Source of the DNA: an uncultured Desulfosarcina sp.
Lineage (GTDB): Bacteria; Desulfobacterota; Desulfobacteria; Desulfobacterales; Desulfosarcinaceae
Assembly (NCBI RefSeq): GCF_963668215.1
Contig: NZ_OY764190.1
Coordinates: 3,286,001 to 3,350,000 of the forward strand
Length of the DNA: 64,000 nt
Direction of reading: 5' to 3'
The notes beneath the pieces are model-generated. The model saw nothing but the letters and a program-made list of their open reading frames with translations, was not told the origin of the DNA and ran no database searches. Shown here piece by piece: positions 32,765 through 41,895 of this stretch (position 1 is the stretch's first letter; each line of letters begins with the position of its first letter). Both the position numbers and the translations under genes were made by a program.

Positions 32765-32800
32765 AAACAGTCCGCCGGAACGCAATCCGGCGGGCTGTTT
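32765..32800 (+). terminator. pstS-pstC intercistronic hairpin (attenuator)
   Basis: 15-bp stem (AAACAGTCCGCCGGA with TCCGGCGGGCTGTTT, one G-T pair), six-base loop, followed by CACC rather than a T-run. Likely stabilises the pstS message and lowers read-through to pstC, rather than acting as a full terminator. Confidence 0.7.
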
Positions 32801-32889
32801 CACCATTGGCGCCCCGAATGTGAAAAGGGATATCGCTTTTACGGATTTTCCAAAAATTCGGCAACAGACAACATTTACAGGAACAACCC

Positions 32890-33783
32890 ATGGCCAACCG
32901 CCGACAAAACACTGAAAAGTCCATGCAGGCGATGTTTTTCATCATCGCCACGGCCTCCATTTCCATCCTTTTCCTGATCATGCTCTTCCTGTTCAAGGAG
33001 GGGCTGCCCATATTCAAAACGGTTTCGGTAACGGATTTCATCTTCGGCAAGTACTGGTACCCCACATCGGATCCGGCCGACTTCGGTATTTTCCCGTTGA
33101 TCGTTGCATCGCTCCTGGTGACCGGCGTGTCCGGGATGATCTCCATACCCCTGGGCGTGATGACGGCCGTCTACCTCTCCGAGATCGCCGCTCCCAAGGT
33201 GGGTGAAATCGTCAAGCCGATCGTGGAACTGCTGGCGGCGCTGCCCTCGGTGGTCATCGGCTTTTTCGGAATGGTGCTGGTCGCCCCGTTCCTCCAGCGG
33301 GTTTTCGGCATCCCCACGGGGCTGAACCTGTTCAATGCCTCCCTGATGCTGGCGTTCATGTCGATTCCCACGATCTGCAGTATTTCCGAAGACGCCATTC
33401 ACAGCGTGCCCGTGGCCTTGAGAGAGGCCTCCGTGGCCCTAGGCGCCACCCAACTGCAGACCATCGTGCGAGTGGTGGTGCCGGCCTCCATTTCCGGCAT
33501 CAGTACGGCGGTGATCCTGGGGTTGTCGCGGGCCGTCGGTGAAACCATGGTGGTGTTGATGGTGGCCGGCGGCGCGGCCATGCTGCCGCAGTCGATTTTT
33601 GATCCGGTGCGGCCCATGCCGGCCAGCATCGCGGCCGAGATGGCTGAAGCGCCGGTGGGCGGCGAGCACTATTACGCCCTGTTCGCCACCGGCATCGTGC
33701 TGTTTCTTTTTACGCTGCTGTTCAATATCGTTGCCGACTTCGTCGCCCACCGCTACCGGCAGGTGGGGGAGGCGTCCTTGTAA
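32890..33783 (+). CDS. pstC: Phosphate ABC transporter permease PstC
   Basis: 297 residues with six membrane helices. The permease coupling (EAA) loop is visible in ALREASVALGATQLQTIVRVVVPASISGI, followed by LGLSRAVGETMVVLMVAGG, the PstC signature. The large outer loop after helix 1 (FIFGKYWYPTSDPADFG) is typical. Its stop overlaps the pstA start (TAATG). Forms the channel with PstA. Confidence 0.95.
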   Translation: MANRRQNTEKSMQAMFFIIATASISILFLIMLFLFKEGLPIFKTVSVTDFIFGKYWYPTSDPADFGIFPLIVASLLVTGVSGMISIPLGVMTAVYLSEIAAPKVGEIVKPIVELLAALPSVVIGFFGMVLVAPFLQRVFGIPTGLNLFNASLMLAFMSIPTICSISEDAIHSVPVALREASVALGATQLQTIVRVVVPASISGISTAVILGLSRAVGETMVVLMVAGGAAMLPQSIFDPVRPMPASIAAEMAEAPVGGEHYYALFATGIVLFLFTLLFNIVADFVAHRYRQVGEASL

Positions 33784-34763
33784 TGTCGTCGCTGTTCGTA
33801 ACCCAAACCTCGGATAAGCCTCGACCGGCGAAAGTTCCTGCCGGATTCGATGCAAATGAAAGAACCATGGCAAACAACGATCATAAGATGTTGGAAGGAA
33901 ACCCCGCCTACGACCGGCGGCGAAAGCTGATACAGAACATCTTTTTCATTCTGTTTCGTGCGGCGGCGGCCGCTAACGGCATCGCTCTGCTGGTGATTGT
34001 CTACTTCATGGTGGTCAACGGATGGCGGGCCATCAGCTGGGAGTTCCTCACCCAGCCGCCCATGGAGTCCATGACCAAGGGCGGCATTCTGCCCTGCATC
34101 GTGGGCACCTTCTGCCTGAGCTTCGGGGCCATCATCGTGGCGCTGCCCATCGGCATTGCTTCGGCCATCTACCTGAACGAATACGCACGTCCGGGGAAGA
34201 TGGTGCGCCTGATTCGCCTGGGCATCAACAACCTGGCCGGCGTGCCTTCGGTGGTGTTCGGCCTGTTCGGCCTGGCCTTTTTCGTGGTCATTCTTAACAT
34301 GGGGGTCAGCATCGCCGCCGGTGCGCTGACCCTGGGGGCCATGTCCCTGCCCGTGATTATCGGATCCACCGAAGAGGCCCTAAAATCGGTTCCCGATACC
34401 TATCGTGAGGCCTCTTTAGGACTGGGCGCCACCAAGTGGCAGACCATCTGGCGGGTTGTCCTGCCATCGGCCCTGCCGGGGATTCTCACCGGCGCGATCC
34501 TGGGAATCAGCCGGGCGGCCGGCGAAACGGCACCGATCATGTTTACCGGAGCCGTCTTTTTCACGCCCAAACTGCCGACCTCCATATTCAACGAGGTCAT
34601 GGCGCTGCCCTACCACATCTACGTGCTCGCCACGGCCGGAACGGAGATCGAAAAGACACGGCACCTGCAATACGGCACCGCCATCGTGCTGATCGCCCTG
34701 GTTTTGGGTATGAACCTGCTGGCCATCTTCTGGCGCGCGCGCCTGAGAAAACGATTGCAATAA
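33783..34763 (+). CDS. pstA: Phosphate ABC transporter permease PstA
   Basis: 326 residues, with an N-terminal extension of about 45 residues before the first helix. Coupling loop TYREASLGLGATKWQTIWRVVLPSALPGILTG and GISRAAGETAPIMFTG match PstA. The start at 33783 overlaps the pstC stop; an internal ATG at 33867 would give a more usual length, so the true start is open. Confidence 0.94.
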   Translation: MSSLFVTQTSDKPRPAKVPAGFDANERTMANNDHKMLEGNPAYDRRRKLIQNIFFILFRAAAAANGIALLVIVYFMVVNGWRAISWEFLTQPPMESMTKGGILPCIVGTFCLSFGAIIVALPIGIASAIYLNEYARPGKMVRLIRLGINNLAGVPSVVFGLFGLAFFVVILNMGVSIAAGALTLGAMSLPVIIGSTEEALKSVPDTYREASLGLGATKWQTIWRVVLPSALPGILTGAILGISRAAGETAPIMFTGAVFFTPKLPTSIFNEVMALPYHIYVLATAGTEIEKTRHLQYGTAIVLIALVLGMNLLAIFWRARLRKRLQ

Positions 34764-34869
34764 GATCCGTTGGCCGGTTTTGTCGATGCGCCTGGGCGAG
34801 ATGACTGCCACGCAACCGATGGAACCGGTTCAACCCGAAATGGAATAAACCCATTACGTCTACCCTGGA

Positions 34870-35670
34870 ATGAAAACCATGAATACGCCTGCTCAACAGG
34901 AAAGCCAAACCCAACCGGAATACAAGATGTCGTCCAAGAACCTCGATTTTTACTACGGGGATTTCAAGGCGCTGCAAGATATAAACATGTACTTCAAGCC
35001 CCAGGAGGTGACGGCCCTGATCGGCCCCTCCGGCTGTGGTAAAAGTACCTTTTTGCGGTGTCTGAACCGCATGAACGACCTGATCCCCATCAGCCGTGTG
35101 GACGGTGAAATCACTCTGGACGGCGATGACATCTATGCGCCCGACGTGGATGTGGTCATGCTGCGCCGCAAGGTTGGCATGGTATTTCAGAAGCCCAACC
35201 CGTTTCCCAAATCGATTTTCGACAATGTGGCCTACGGGCTGTGGGTCAACGGCATCAAGGACAAGACCTTTGTCCAGGAACGGGTCGAAGAGAGTCTGAA
35301 ACAGGCGGCCATCTGGGACGAAGTCAAAGACCGCCTGCAGGATACGGCCCTGGGGCTTTCCGGCGGCCAGCAGCAGCGCCTGTGCATCGCCCGCGCCCTG
35401 GCCGTCAAGCCGGAAGTGGTGCTCATGGACGAGCCGGCTTCGGCCCTGGACCCTATCGCCACCCAGAAGATCGAAGAGTTGATTCACCAACTCAAGGAAA
35501 CCTACACGATTATTATCGTGACCCACAACATGCAGCAGGCCGCGCGGGTGTCGGACGTCACGGCGTTTTTTTACATCGGCAAGCTGATCGAGGTCGGCGA
35601 TACGGACACGATTTTCACCCGGCCGAAGAAAAAGCAGACCGAGGACTACATTACCGGTCGCTTCGGCTAA
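34870..35670 (+). CDS. pstB: Phosphate ABC transporter ATPase PstB
   Basis: 266 residues. Walker [10 protein letters not shown], signature LSGGQQQRL, Walker [14 protein letters not shown], switch His in [13 protein letters not shown]. The sequence [18 protein letters not shown] is the PstB opening. A pocket of about 105 bp separates it from pstA. Powers phosphate uptake and, with PhoU, passes the phosphate signal to PhoR. Confidence 0.95.
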   Translation: MKTMNTPAQQESQTQPEYKMSSKNLDFYYGDFKALQDINMYFKPQEVTALIGPSGCGKSTFLRCLNRMNDLIPISRVDGEITLDGDDIYAPDVDVVMLRRKVGMVFQKPNPFPKSIFDNVAYGLWVNGIKDKTFVQERVEESLKQAAIWDEVKDRLQDTALGLSGGQQQRLCIARALAVKPEVVLMDEPASALDPIATQKIEELIHQLKETYTIIIVTHNMQQAARVSDVTAFFYIGKLIEVGDTDTIFTRPKKKQTEDYITGRFG

Positions 35671-35786
35671 TCCATTGTGCTTGCCCCATGGATGGGGTAT
35701 TTGTTTGTCGCCGGATGGAAACGGTAGCATGGCCGCCATCCAACCCCAAAAAGTGCATCCCCGACTATCGGAAAAGGAAACCGAAC

Positions 35787-36446
35787 GTGAAACACTTTCA
35801 ACGAGAACTGGACAAAGTAAAGAAAATGATTCTCTCGCTGGGCGCCCTGGTCGAACAGCGAGTCAACCAGATCCGGCAGGCGATAGAAGACCGGGACGTG
35901 GAACTGGCGAAAAAGATCATGCACCTCGATCACGAGATCGACGACATGGAGGTGGAGATCGAAGAGGAGTGCCTGAAAATTATCGCCCTGCACCAGCCGG
36001 TGGCGGCGGACCTGCGTTTTCTGGTGGCCGTGATCAAGATCAACAACGACCTGGAGCGCATCGGCGACCAGGTGGTCAACATTGCCCAGCGGGTGGTCCG
36101 CATCGCCAAACGCCCCGTGGCTCCGTTCAACTTCGACTACTCGGAAATGGCTGCCAAGGCCGAGGCCATGCTGCGCATGAGCCTGGACAGCCTGGTCAAT
36201 CAGGACCTGGATGCGGCCATCAAGGTGCTTCACCTGGATGACGAGGTAGACAAATTCAAGGATGAGGCCTATGATCGCATCAAGCAGGCCATGGCCGACG
36301 GCATTACCGACGATATCGGTTACATGATCAATCTGCTGCTGATCTCCCGGCATATCGAGCGGCTGGCCGACCACGCCACCAACATCGCCGAAGAGGTGGC
36401 CTATATGATCGAAGGGGAAATCGTCCGCCACGGCAGGCTGGAATAG
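35787..36446 (+). CDS. phoU: PhoU, phosphate signalling regulator
   Basis: 219 residues, two PhoU three-helix repeats. Each carries the metal-binding pattern: EIDDMEVEIEEECLKIIALHQPVAADLRFL in the first and DDEVDKFKDEAYDRIKQAM with the following ISRHIERLADHATNIAEEV in the second. It restrains PhoR when phosphate is plentiful. The start is GTG at 35787 with AAAAGGAAA upstream; the frame is open far upstream inside pstB in another reading, which is not coding. Confidence 0.93.
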   Translation: MKHFQRELDKVKKMILSLGALVEQRVNQIRQAIEDRDVELAKKIMHLDHEIDDMEVEIEEECLKIIALHQPVAADLRFLVAVIKINNDLERIGDQVVNIAQRVVRIAKRPVAPFNFDYSEMAAKAEAMLRMSLDSLVNQDLDAAIKVLHLDDEVDKFKDEAYDRIKQAMADGITDDIGYMINLLLISRHIERLADHATNIAEEVAYMIEGEIVRHGRLE

Positions 36447-36506
36447 ACCCGATAATACAAAAGGCCGCAGGCCGGAGAACCGGATCCTACAAAGGCTGAA
36501 CGAACA

Positions 36507-37196
36507 ATGAGCAAAGAGAAGATATTGGTTGTAGACGACGAAGAGGACATCCTCGAACTGGTCCGCTACAATCTGGTGCGGGAAGGGTACGTCGTGCTGT
36601 GTGCACTGTCCGGCGAGGATGCGCTTCGGAAGGCCGTGGCCGAATCGTTGGATCTGATCGTTCTCGACCTGATGCTTCCGGGCATCGACGGGCTGGAGGT
36701 GGCCCGGCGGCTCAAGCAGAACTCCGACACGAAGGATACACCCATCGTTATGCTCACCGCCAAGGGAGAGGAGGCGGACGTCGTTTCCGGGTTGGAACTG
36801 GGCGCCGACGACTATGTGACCAAGCCTTTTTCGCCCCGCATCCTGATTGCACGCATCAAGGCGGTCCTGCGCCGTCGCAGCGGGGAAGCCGATCTGGAAA
36901 ACGAGGTGCTCAACGTTCGCGAGCTTTCGATCCATCCGGGGCGGCGGCATGTGGCCGCCGCCGGCAAGCCGCTGGACTTGACCTATACGGAGTTCCAGGT
37001 CCTCTATTTTCTCGCCCGCCGGCCGGGCTGGGTTTTCACCCGGTCCCAGATCGTGGATGCGGTGCGCGGCGACGATTATCCGGTGACCGACCGCAGTGTG
37101 GATGTCCAGATCGTCGGGCTGAGAAAAAAACTGGGACCCCTTGGAAAATATATCGAAACCGTGCGGGGCGTGGGCTACCGCTTCATAGAAACATGA
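36507..37196 (+). CDS. phoB: PhoB-type response regulator
   Basis: 229 residues. Receiver domain with the acidic pair in VVDDEEDILE, phospho-Asp in IVLDLMLPGIDG, Thr in VMLTAKGEE and Lys in DDYVTKPFSPR. C-terminal OmpR/PhoB winged helix (DLTYTEFQVLYFLARRPGWVFTRSQIVDAVRG.. YIETVRGVGYRF). It should bind the Pho-box arrays before pstS. Stop overlaps the phoR start (ATGA). Confidence 0.95.
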   Translation: MSKEKILVVDDEEDILELVRYNLVREGYVVLCALSGEDALRKAVAESLDLIVLDLMLPGIDGLEVARRLKQNSDTKDTPIVMLTAKGEEADVVSGLELGADDYVTKPFSPRILIARIKAVLRRRSGEADLENEVLNVRELSIHPGRRHVAAAGKPLDLTYTEFQVLYFLARRPGWVFTRSQIVDAVRGDDYPVTDRSVDVQIVGLRKKLGPLGKYIETVRGVGYRFIET

Positions 37197-38968
37197 AAAA
37201 GAAAAAACACCTGATTTACCAACTTTTTCCTTCCTACCTGATCATCACCTTATTATCCCTGTTTGCCGTAAGTTGGTACATGGTGAGTTTCACGCGCCAG
37301 TTCTACCTGGATCGCACCCAGGTGGACCTCAGGCTCAACGGCCGGATGCTGGAGAAGCAGACCATCCGCTTGATCGATCCATTGAACGAGGCAGCCATCG
37401 ACCGGTTGTGCAAGGATACCGCCGGGCATATCGCCACACGGATCACGGTCATCCTTCCCGACGGCCGCGTGGTGGGCGATTCCGAGGAGATGCCGGCGCA
37501 GATGGCCAGCCATCTGGACCGCGAGGAGATCCGGGATGCCTTCCAGGGCCGCGAGGGGGTGCGCATCCGCCACAGCGACACCCTGAAGATGGACATGATG
37601 TACGTCGCCTTGCCGTTGATGGCGAATGGCAAGCTGGTCGGTGTGATGCGGACGTCGCTTCCCGTTACCGCCATCGACGAGCGCATCGGCACCTTGAGGA
37701 CGCGGATCGCCATCGGCGTCCTGCTGGTGGCGCTGTTGGCTTCCGGGATCAGCTGGTATGTCTCCAGGCGCATCAGCAGGCCCATCGAGCACATGCGCGA
37801 CGGTGCCAGGCGGTTTGCCCAGGGAGAGCTTCACCATCGTCTGCCCCTTCCGGCCACCTACGAGTTTTCCGGTCTGGCCGAATCTCTCAACCAGATGGCC
37901 GAGCAGCTTCAGCAGCGTATGGAGGAGATCACCAGCCAGCGCAAAAATACCGAAGCCGTCCTTTCCAGCATGCGGGAAGGGGTGATCGCAACGGATTTGG
38001 AGCAGCGGGTGATCAGCATGAACTCGGCCGCTGCGGCCATGTTCGCCACTTCTCTGGAAACGCTTCAGGGACGCAGCATCCTGGAGGTCATCCGCAACCA
38101 CGAGTTCCGGGAAATCATGGACCGCAGCTTGACCAACGGGGAGAGTATCGAATCGGACATTCTCCATCACAGCAACGGTCGGGAAAGAACCTTGAACGTG
38201 CAATGCACGCCTCTGGTCGATGAGCGGCATGCGCGTATGGGCGGTCTGGTCGTGATCAGCGACGTTACCCAACTGCGCCGGCTGGAGAACATGCGCCGGG
38301 ATTTCGCGGCCTCCGTTTCCCACGAAATCAAAACGCCCCTGACCGCCATCAAGGGTTTCGTGGAAACCCTGAACACCGGCGATCTGGACGATCGTGAAGA
38401 AACCCGCCGGTTTCTGGAGATCATAGACAAGCACGTCAACCGTCTGGCTACCATCATCGAAGACCTGATGCAGCTTTCGCGCATTGAACAGGACGACGAA
38501 TTTCAGCAGATCGGTCTGGAACCTGCCCGCATCAAAGACGTGCTCAAGGCGGCCATCGGATTTTGTGCCGAAAGCATCCAAAACAAATCCGTCGACGTCC
38601 AACTCTCCTGCGAAGAGGACCTCAGCGGTACAATCGATGCCACCCTTCTGGAGCAGGCGGCGGTCAACCTGCTGGACAATGCGGTCAAGTACAGCCCTGA
38701 AAACAGCCCCGTCCGTATCGAGGCGCTGACGGCGGACAATGAAATCCAGATCCGCTTCACGGACCAGGGCATGGGCATCGCCAAAAAACACCTGCCCCGT
38801 CTGTTCGAGCGCTTTTACCGGGTGGACAAGGCGCGCAGCCGTAAACTCGGCGGAACGGGTTTGGGGCTGGCCATTGTCAAGCACATCGCCCAGGCCCACG
38901 GCGGCAGGATTACCGTGGAGAGCGAACTGGGCCAGGGCAGCACCTTCACTTTGCATCTGCCGGTCTGA
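37193..38968 (+). CDS. phoR: PhoR-type sensor histidine kinase
   Basis: 591 residues. Two membrane helices (about 7-27 and 166-186) enclose an outer domain of about 135 residues. Then HAMP, a PAS domain (KNTEAVLSSMREGVIATDLEQRVISMNSAA), the dimerisation domain with phospho-His in SHEIKTPLTAIKG, and the ATPase with NAVKYS, DQGMGI and GGTGLGLAIVKH boxes. E. coli PhoR lacks a large outer domain; here one is present, as is common outside the enterics. Translationally coupled to phoB and followed by a terminator. Confidence 0.94.
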   Translation: MKKKKHLIYQLFPSYLIITLLSLFAVSWYMVSFTRQFYLDRTQVDLRLNGRMLEKQTIRLIDPLNEAAIDRLCKDTAGHIATRITVILPDGRVVGDSEEMPAQMASHLDREEIRDAFQGREGVRIRHSDTLKMDMMYVALPLMANGKLVGVMRTSLPVTAIDERIGTLRTRIAIGVLLVALLASGISWYVSRRISRPIEHMRDGARRFAQGELHHRLPLPATYEFSGLAESLNQMAEQLQQRMEEITSQRKNTEAVLSSMREGVIATDLEQRVISMNSAAAAMFATSLETLQGRSILEVIRNHEFREIMDRSLTNGESIESDILHHSNGRERTLNVQCTPLVDERHARMGGLVVISDVTQLRRLENMRRDFAASVSHEIKTPLTAIKGFVETLNTGDLDDREETRRFLEIIDKHVNRLATIIEDLMQLSRIEQDDEFQQIGLEPARIKDVLKAAIGFCAESIQNKSVDVQLSCEEDLSGTIDATLLEQAAVNLLDNAVKYSPENSPVRIEALTADNEIQIRFTDQGMGIAKKHLPRLFERFYRVDKARSRKLGGTGLGLAIVKHIAQAHGGRITVESELGQGSTFTLHLPV

Positions 38969-38989
38969 TCCTTTTTCCGTGTATTCAAA

Positions 38990-39026
38990 AAGGGCATGCT
39001 GAAATCCTATGCATGCCCTTGTTTTT
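38990..39026 (+). terminator. Rho-independent terminator after phoR
   Basis: 10-bp perfect stem, AAGGGCATGC with GCATGCCCTT, loop of 11 bases, then GTTTTT. Ends the pst-pho cluster. Confidence 0.85.
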
Positions 39027-39105
39027 CCCCACCATTTTGATGTAGATTCCCCGGCAGCTTTTCCCCGTCTTCATTGAACGCGTGACCGATATAAGGAATG
39101 CCGCC

Positions 39106-40122
39106 ATGCTACCCATCGATTCGATGCCACCGCGCATTGTTATGGCCAACACCCCGACGCCCCTTCAACGGATGGAGCGACTCAGCCGACAGACCGGGGT
39201 CGAGATTTTTTTCAAACGCGATGATTATACCGGCAGCGAGCTGTCCGGCAACAAGATCCGCAAGCTTGAATTTCTCATGGCCGACGCCCGGGCGAAAGGG
39301 GCCGACACGGTGCTTTCCTGCGGCGGTGCCCAGTCCAACCATTGCCGGGCCGTGGCCCTGGCCGCGGTCCGGGCCGGGATATCTTCACTGTTGCTGCTGC
39401 GAACCGGCGATCCCGGCCATCCTCCCGCGGCCGAAGGCAACATCCTGCTGGATGCCCTGGCCGGCGCCGAAATCGTCTGGATTACCCCGGATCAATACCG
39501 GGAGCGGGATCGAATCTTCGCGCGCGAAGCCGACCGCTTGAAAGACCGTGGACGCAACCCGTACATCATCTCCGAAGGCGGGTCCACGGCCCTGGGTGCC
39601 TGGGGATACGTGTGCGCCATGGCCGAGCTGGTCGAAAACCTGAAGCGCATCGACGGCGGTGAGGTCAAGCCTACGACCGTGATCTGTGCGACCGGGTCCG
39701 GCGGCACCTTGGCCGGGCTGGCCCTGGGCGCGCGTCTATTCGATTTTCCCATGCAGGTGGCGGGGGTCAACGTCTGTGATGACCGGGACTATTTCCTAAA
39801 GATCATCGACGGCATCTGCGAAGAATTCGACCGCACCTGGCCGATGCAAAAGGCCTCCGGCCCGCCGGCCTACGAGATTGTGGACGGGTATGTGGGCCGG
39901 GGATACGCGCTATCGCGGCCCGAGGAGCTGGCCGCCATCCGCGATCTGGCGAGGCTGGAAGGGGTGGTCCTGGACCCGGTGTACACCGGCAAGGCCTATT
40001 TCGGCATGCTGGCCGAACTGGCCAAAGACCGGAAGCGGTTCGGCGAACGCATCGTTTTCATTCACACGGGCGGTCTTTTCGGGCTGTTTCCTATCGCGGA
40101 GCAGTTTGCCGAACTGATATAA
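39106..40122 (+). CDS. PLP-dependent D-cysteine desulfhydrase / ACC deaminase family enzyme
   Basis: 338 residues, tryptophan-synthase-beta fold. The PLP lysine lies in ELSGNKIRKLEFL (SGNKxRKLE is the family motif), the ring-stacking segment is GGAQSNHCRAVA, and the phosphate cradle is CATGSGGTLAGLALG; HTGGLFGLF closes the domain. Members make pyruvate and ammonia plus sulfide from D-cysteine, or open ACC; sulfide release suits this kind of anaerobe, but which reaction cannot be told. ATG at 39106 has AAGGA 8 bases upstream and is preferred over a GTG at 39082. Convergent with the GH-A gene. Confidence 0.87.
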   Translation: MLPIDSMPPRIVMANTPTPLQRMERLSRQTGVEIFFKRDDYTGSELSGNKIRKLEFLMADARAKGADTVLSCGGAQSNHCRAVALAAVRAGISSLLLLRTGDPGHPPAAEGNILLDALAGAEIVWITPDQYRERDRIFAREADRLKDRGRNPYIISEGGSTALGAWGYVCAMAELVENLKRIDGGEVKPTTVICATGSGGTLAGLALGARLFDFPMQVAGVNVCDDRDYFLKIIDGICEEFDRTWPMQKASGPPAYEIVDGYVGRGYALSRPEELAAIRDLARLEGVVLDPVYTGKAYFGMLAELAKDRKRFGERIVFIHTGGLFGLFPIAEQFAELI

Positions 40123-40179
40123 GGCCGCGGAAATCCGTTGCGGCGCGGTCAACCGGCGATCAGGCGTGGATCCAATGGG

Positions 40180-41613
40180 CTATCCGCCGGAAGCGGGATT
40201 GGCCGGCCCGGCAGATTCAGCAGGCGGGGGTTGACCCACCTGAAAGGGGACATTGGCCGTGCCTACGTGGCCGTCCGTGTCCAAAACATACACATACAGG
40301 CGATATTCACCCGACATTGCCGGTGCCGTCAGGTTCAGGTTGCCGAGGTCCCCGGCGATCGCTGACCCCAGCGTCTCGGGCAGCGGTTCGAATGATCCGC
40401 CCGTTCCCAGGATGGTGGGTTCCATCATCAACTCCCAGACGAAACGCAGGCCGTCGTTTTCCGGATCGACGGCATCGACCCGGGCGATAAACTGCTGGCC
40501 CGGCGTCAGGATGACATTGCTGCCGGCGGGCTGATCGTCGATGGTCATGCCCGCGACTTCCGGCGCGCGGTTGGCCGGCCAGTCGCCCGACCAGCTGTAG
40601 TGCATGGCATCCACGGTGGCGCAGGCGGCCGCGGGGCGGTCCAGTCCGGGCAGCTGTTCGATGAACATGCTGTACCAGGTTGGCGTGCGCTCCTGTTTCT
40701 GGCCCCACAGGAACACGTAGGAACCGATGCAGCGGTCGCTGTTGGCCAGGATGTCGCGGGCATAGCGCTGGAGATGGAAATCCACTTTCTGCTGGCTGGT
40801 CGGTTCGATGGGACGGCCCCAGACGGTCCGTTCGGCCTCCCAATGGCCGTCTACGCCCCATTCGGTAACCAGGTACGGTCCGGCAAAGGCCGACGCGTCG
40901 ATCATGGCGCGCACGTTGGCGAGGTCTCCGTAGGCATTGACGCCCAGTGCATCCAGATGCGGGGCATGGGCGGCGATCCGGTCGGCGGTATCGGTGTCGA
41001 AGGAGATCACCGTGATCACCGGGTGGTGGGGGTCCTGGGCCTTGATCCGGCTGGCCAGTTCGTCGACGAATTGCCAGGCCTCCGGTGTCCCGGCGCCTTC
41101 GAGATTGATCTCGTTGCCCAGCGCCCACATCAGCAGTGCGGGGTGGTGCTTATGGCGGTCGAGGAGTCGCTGGATTTCATCGGTCAGGCGCTGGCGGTAG
41201 GTCGTATCCAGGTAATCCGAAGCCTGGTGGGACAGCCAGACGCCCAGCGTTACGGTCATTCCCATGCCATGAGCCCGATCCAGAATGTCTGCGGCATCGT
41301 TGGCGCCCCAGGTACGCAGCGAATTGGCGCCGGCCAGAGCCGCTGTTTCCAGATGCCGCCGTCCGCCGACGCCTTTGATAAAATAGGGCTGGCCGTCGCG
41401 ATAGAGACGGTAACCATCCGCTGCCTTCCGGATGGAAACGGCAACCGGGCCGGCGACGGTGGTTTGGACATCGACGACCGGCCGAAAGGGCGCTTCGATG
41501 GTTGTGGTATCCGATGCTGCGCAGAGGCAATGCCAACCGCATGACCAGAAAACGGTCATGCCCATCAGAAACGTCCGAAGCCGGTTTTTAAGCAGAAAAT
41601 GCCGAATCGTCAT
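40180..41613 (-). CDS. Secreted GH-A clan glycoside hydrolase (GH2-like TIM barrel)
   Basis: 477 residues. N-terminal signal segment (MGMTVFWSCGWHCLCAA). The TIM barrel shows the GH2-type opening RDGQPYFIKGVGG.. SLRTWGAND, the acid/base Glu in WALGNEINLEG and the nucleophile Glu in YLVTEWGVDGHWE. An Ig-like C-terminal part (LTPGQQFIARVDAVDPENDGLRFVW) is typical for carbohydrate enzymes. It is divergent from the GH17-GT2 gene and may trim or branch the glucan that protein makes; substrate unproven. Confidence 0.8.
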   Translation of the reverse strand: MTIRHFLLKNRLRTFLMGMTVFWSCGWHCLCAASDTTTIEAPFRPVVDVQTTVAGPVAVSIRKAADGYRLYRDGQPYFIKGVGGRRHLETAALAGANSLRTWGANDAADILDRAHGMGMTVTLGVWLSHQASDYLDTTYRQRLTDEIQRLLDRHKHHPALLMWALGNEINLEGAGTPEAWQFVDELASRIKAQDPHHPVITVISFDTDTADRIAAHAPHLDALGVNAYGDLANVRAMIDASAFAGPYLVTEWGVDGHWEAERTVWGRPIEPTSQQKVDFHLQRYARDILANSDRCIGSYVFLWGQKQERTPTWYSMFIEQLPGLDRPAAACATVDAMHYSWSGDWPANRAPEVAGMTIDDQPAGSNVILTPGQQFIARVDAVDPENDGLRFVWELMMEPTILGTGGSFEPLPETLGSAIAGDLGNLNLTAPAMSGEYRLYVYVLDTDGHVGTANVPFQVGQPPPAESAGPANPASGG

Positions 41614-41895
41614 AAACCACCGTTGTCAAAGATTGGCGATGCCCCGCCGGCCGGAAAGGCCGGATATCGGTCCGCGCCATGACCATTATCGACTCCGCTG
41701 CAACCAAACTTGAGCGGCTTGCAGTGTGCGGCATGGCCTGTTGCTGTCGCCCGGTCGGGTCCTGCCTGAAGCCGGCGAAGCATCTTTTTGTTGACCCGGT
41801 CGTATTCTTTCGTATAACCGGCACAGGCTGTCCGATAACTGCCGATCCACAAAACCAACTGCCCTGACGGGCCCAAGCGGTGGAGAACATCCCCA
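41614..41895. promoter_or_regulatory. Divergent intergenic region, glucan genes
   Basis: 282 bp between the two outward-reading carbohydrate genes. Must contain both promoters; I see a small GGCCGG..CCGG hairpin near 41655-41670 but no recognisable box. Confidence 0.4.

Noticed and set aside
35667..36950. A 427-codon minus-strand open frame across phoU and phoB
   Set aside because: Spans the ends of two certain genes and reads as a shadow.
37253..38956. A 567-codon minus-strand open frame opposite phoR
   Set aside because: Shadow of phoR; composition is that of an antisense frame and the opposite strand has all kinase motifs.
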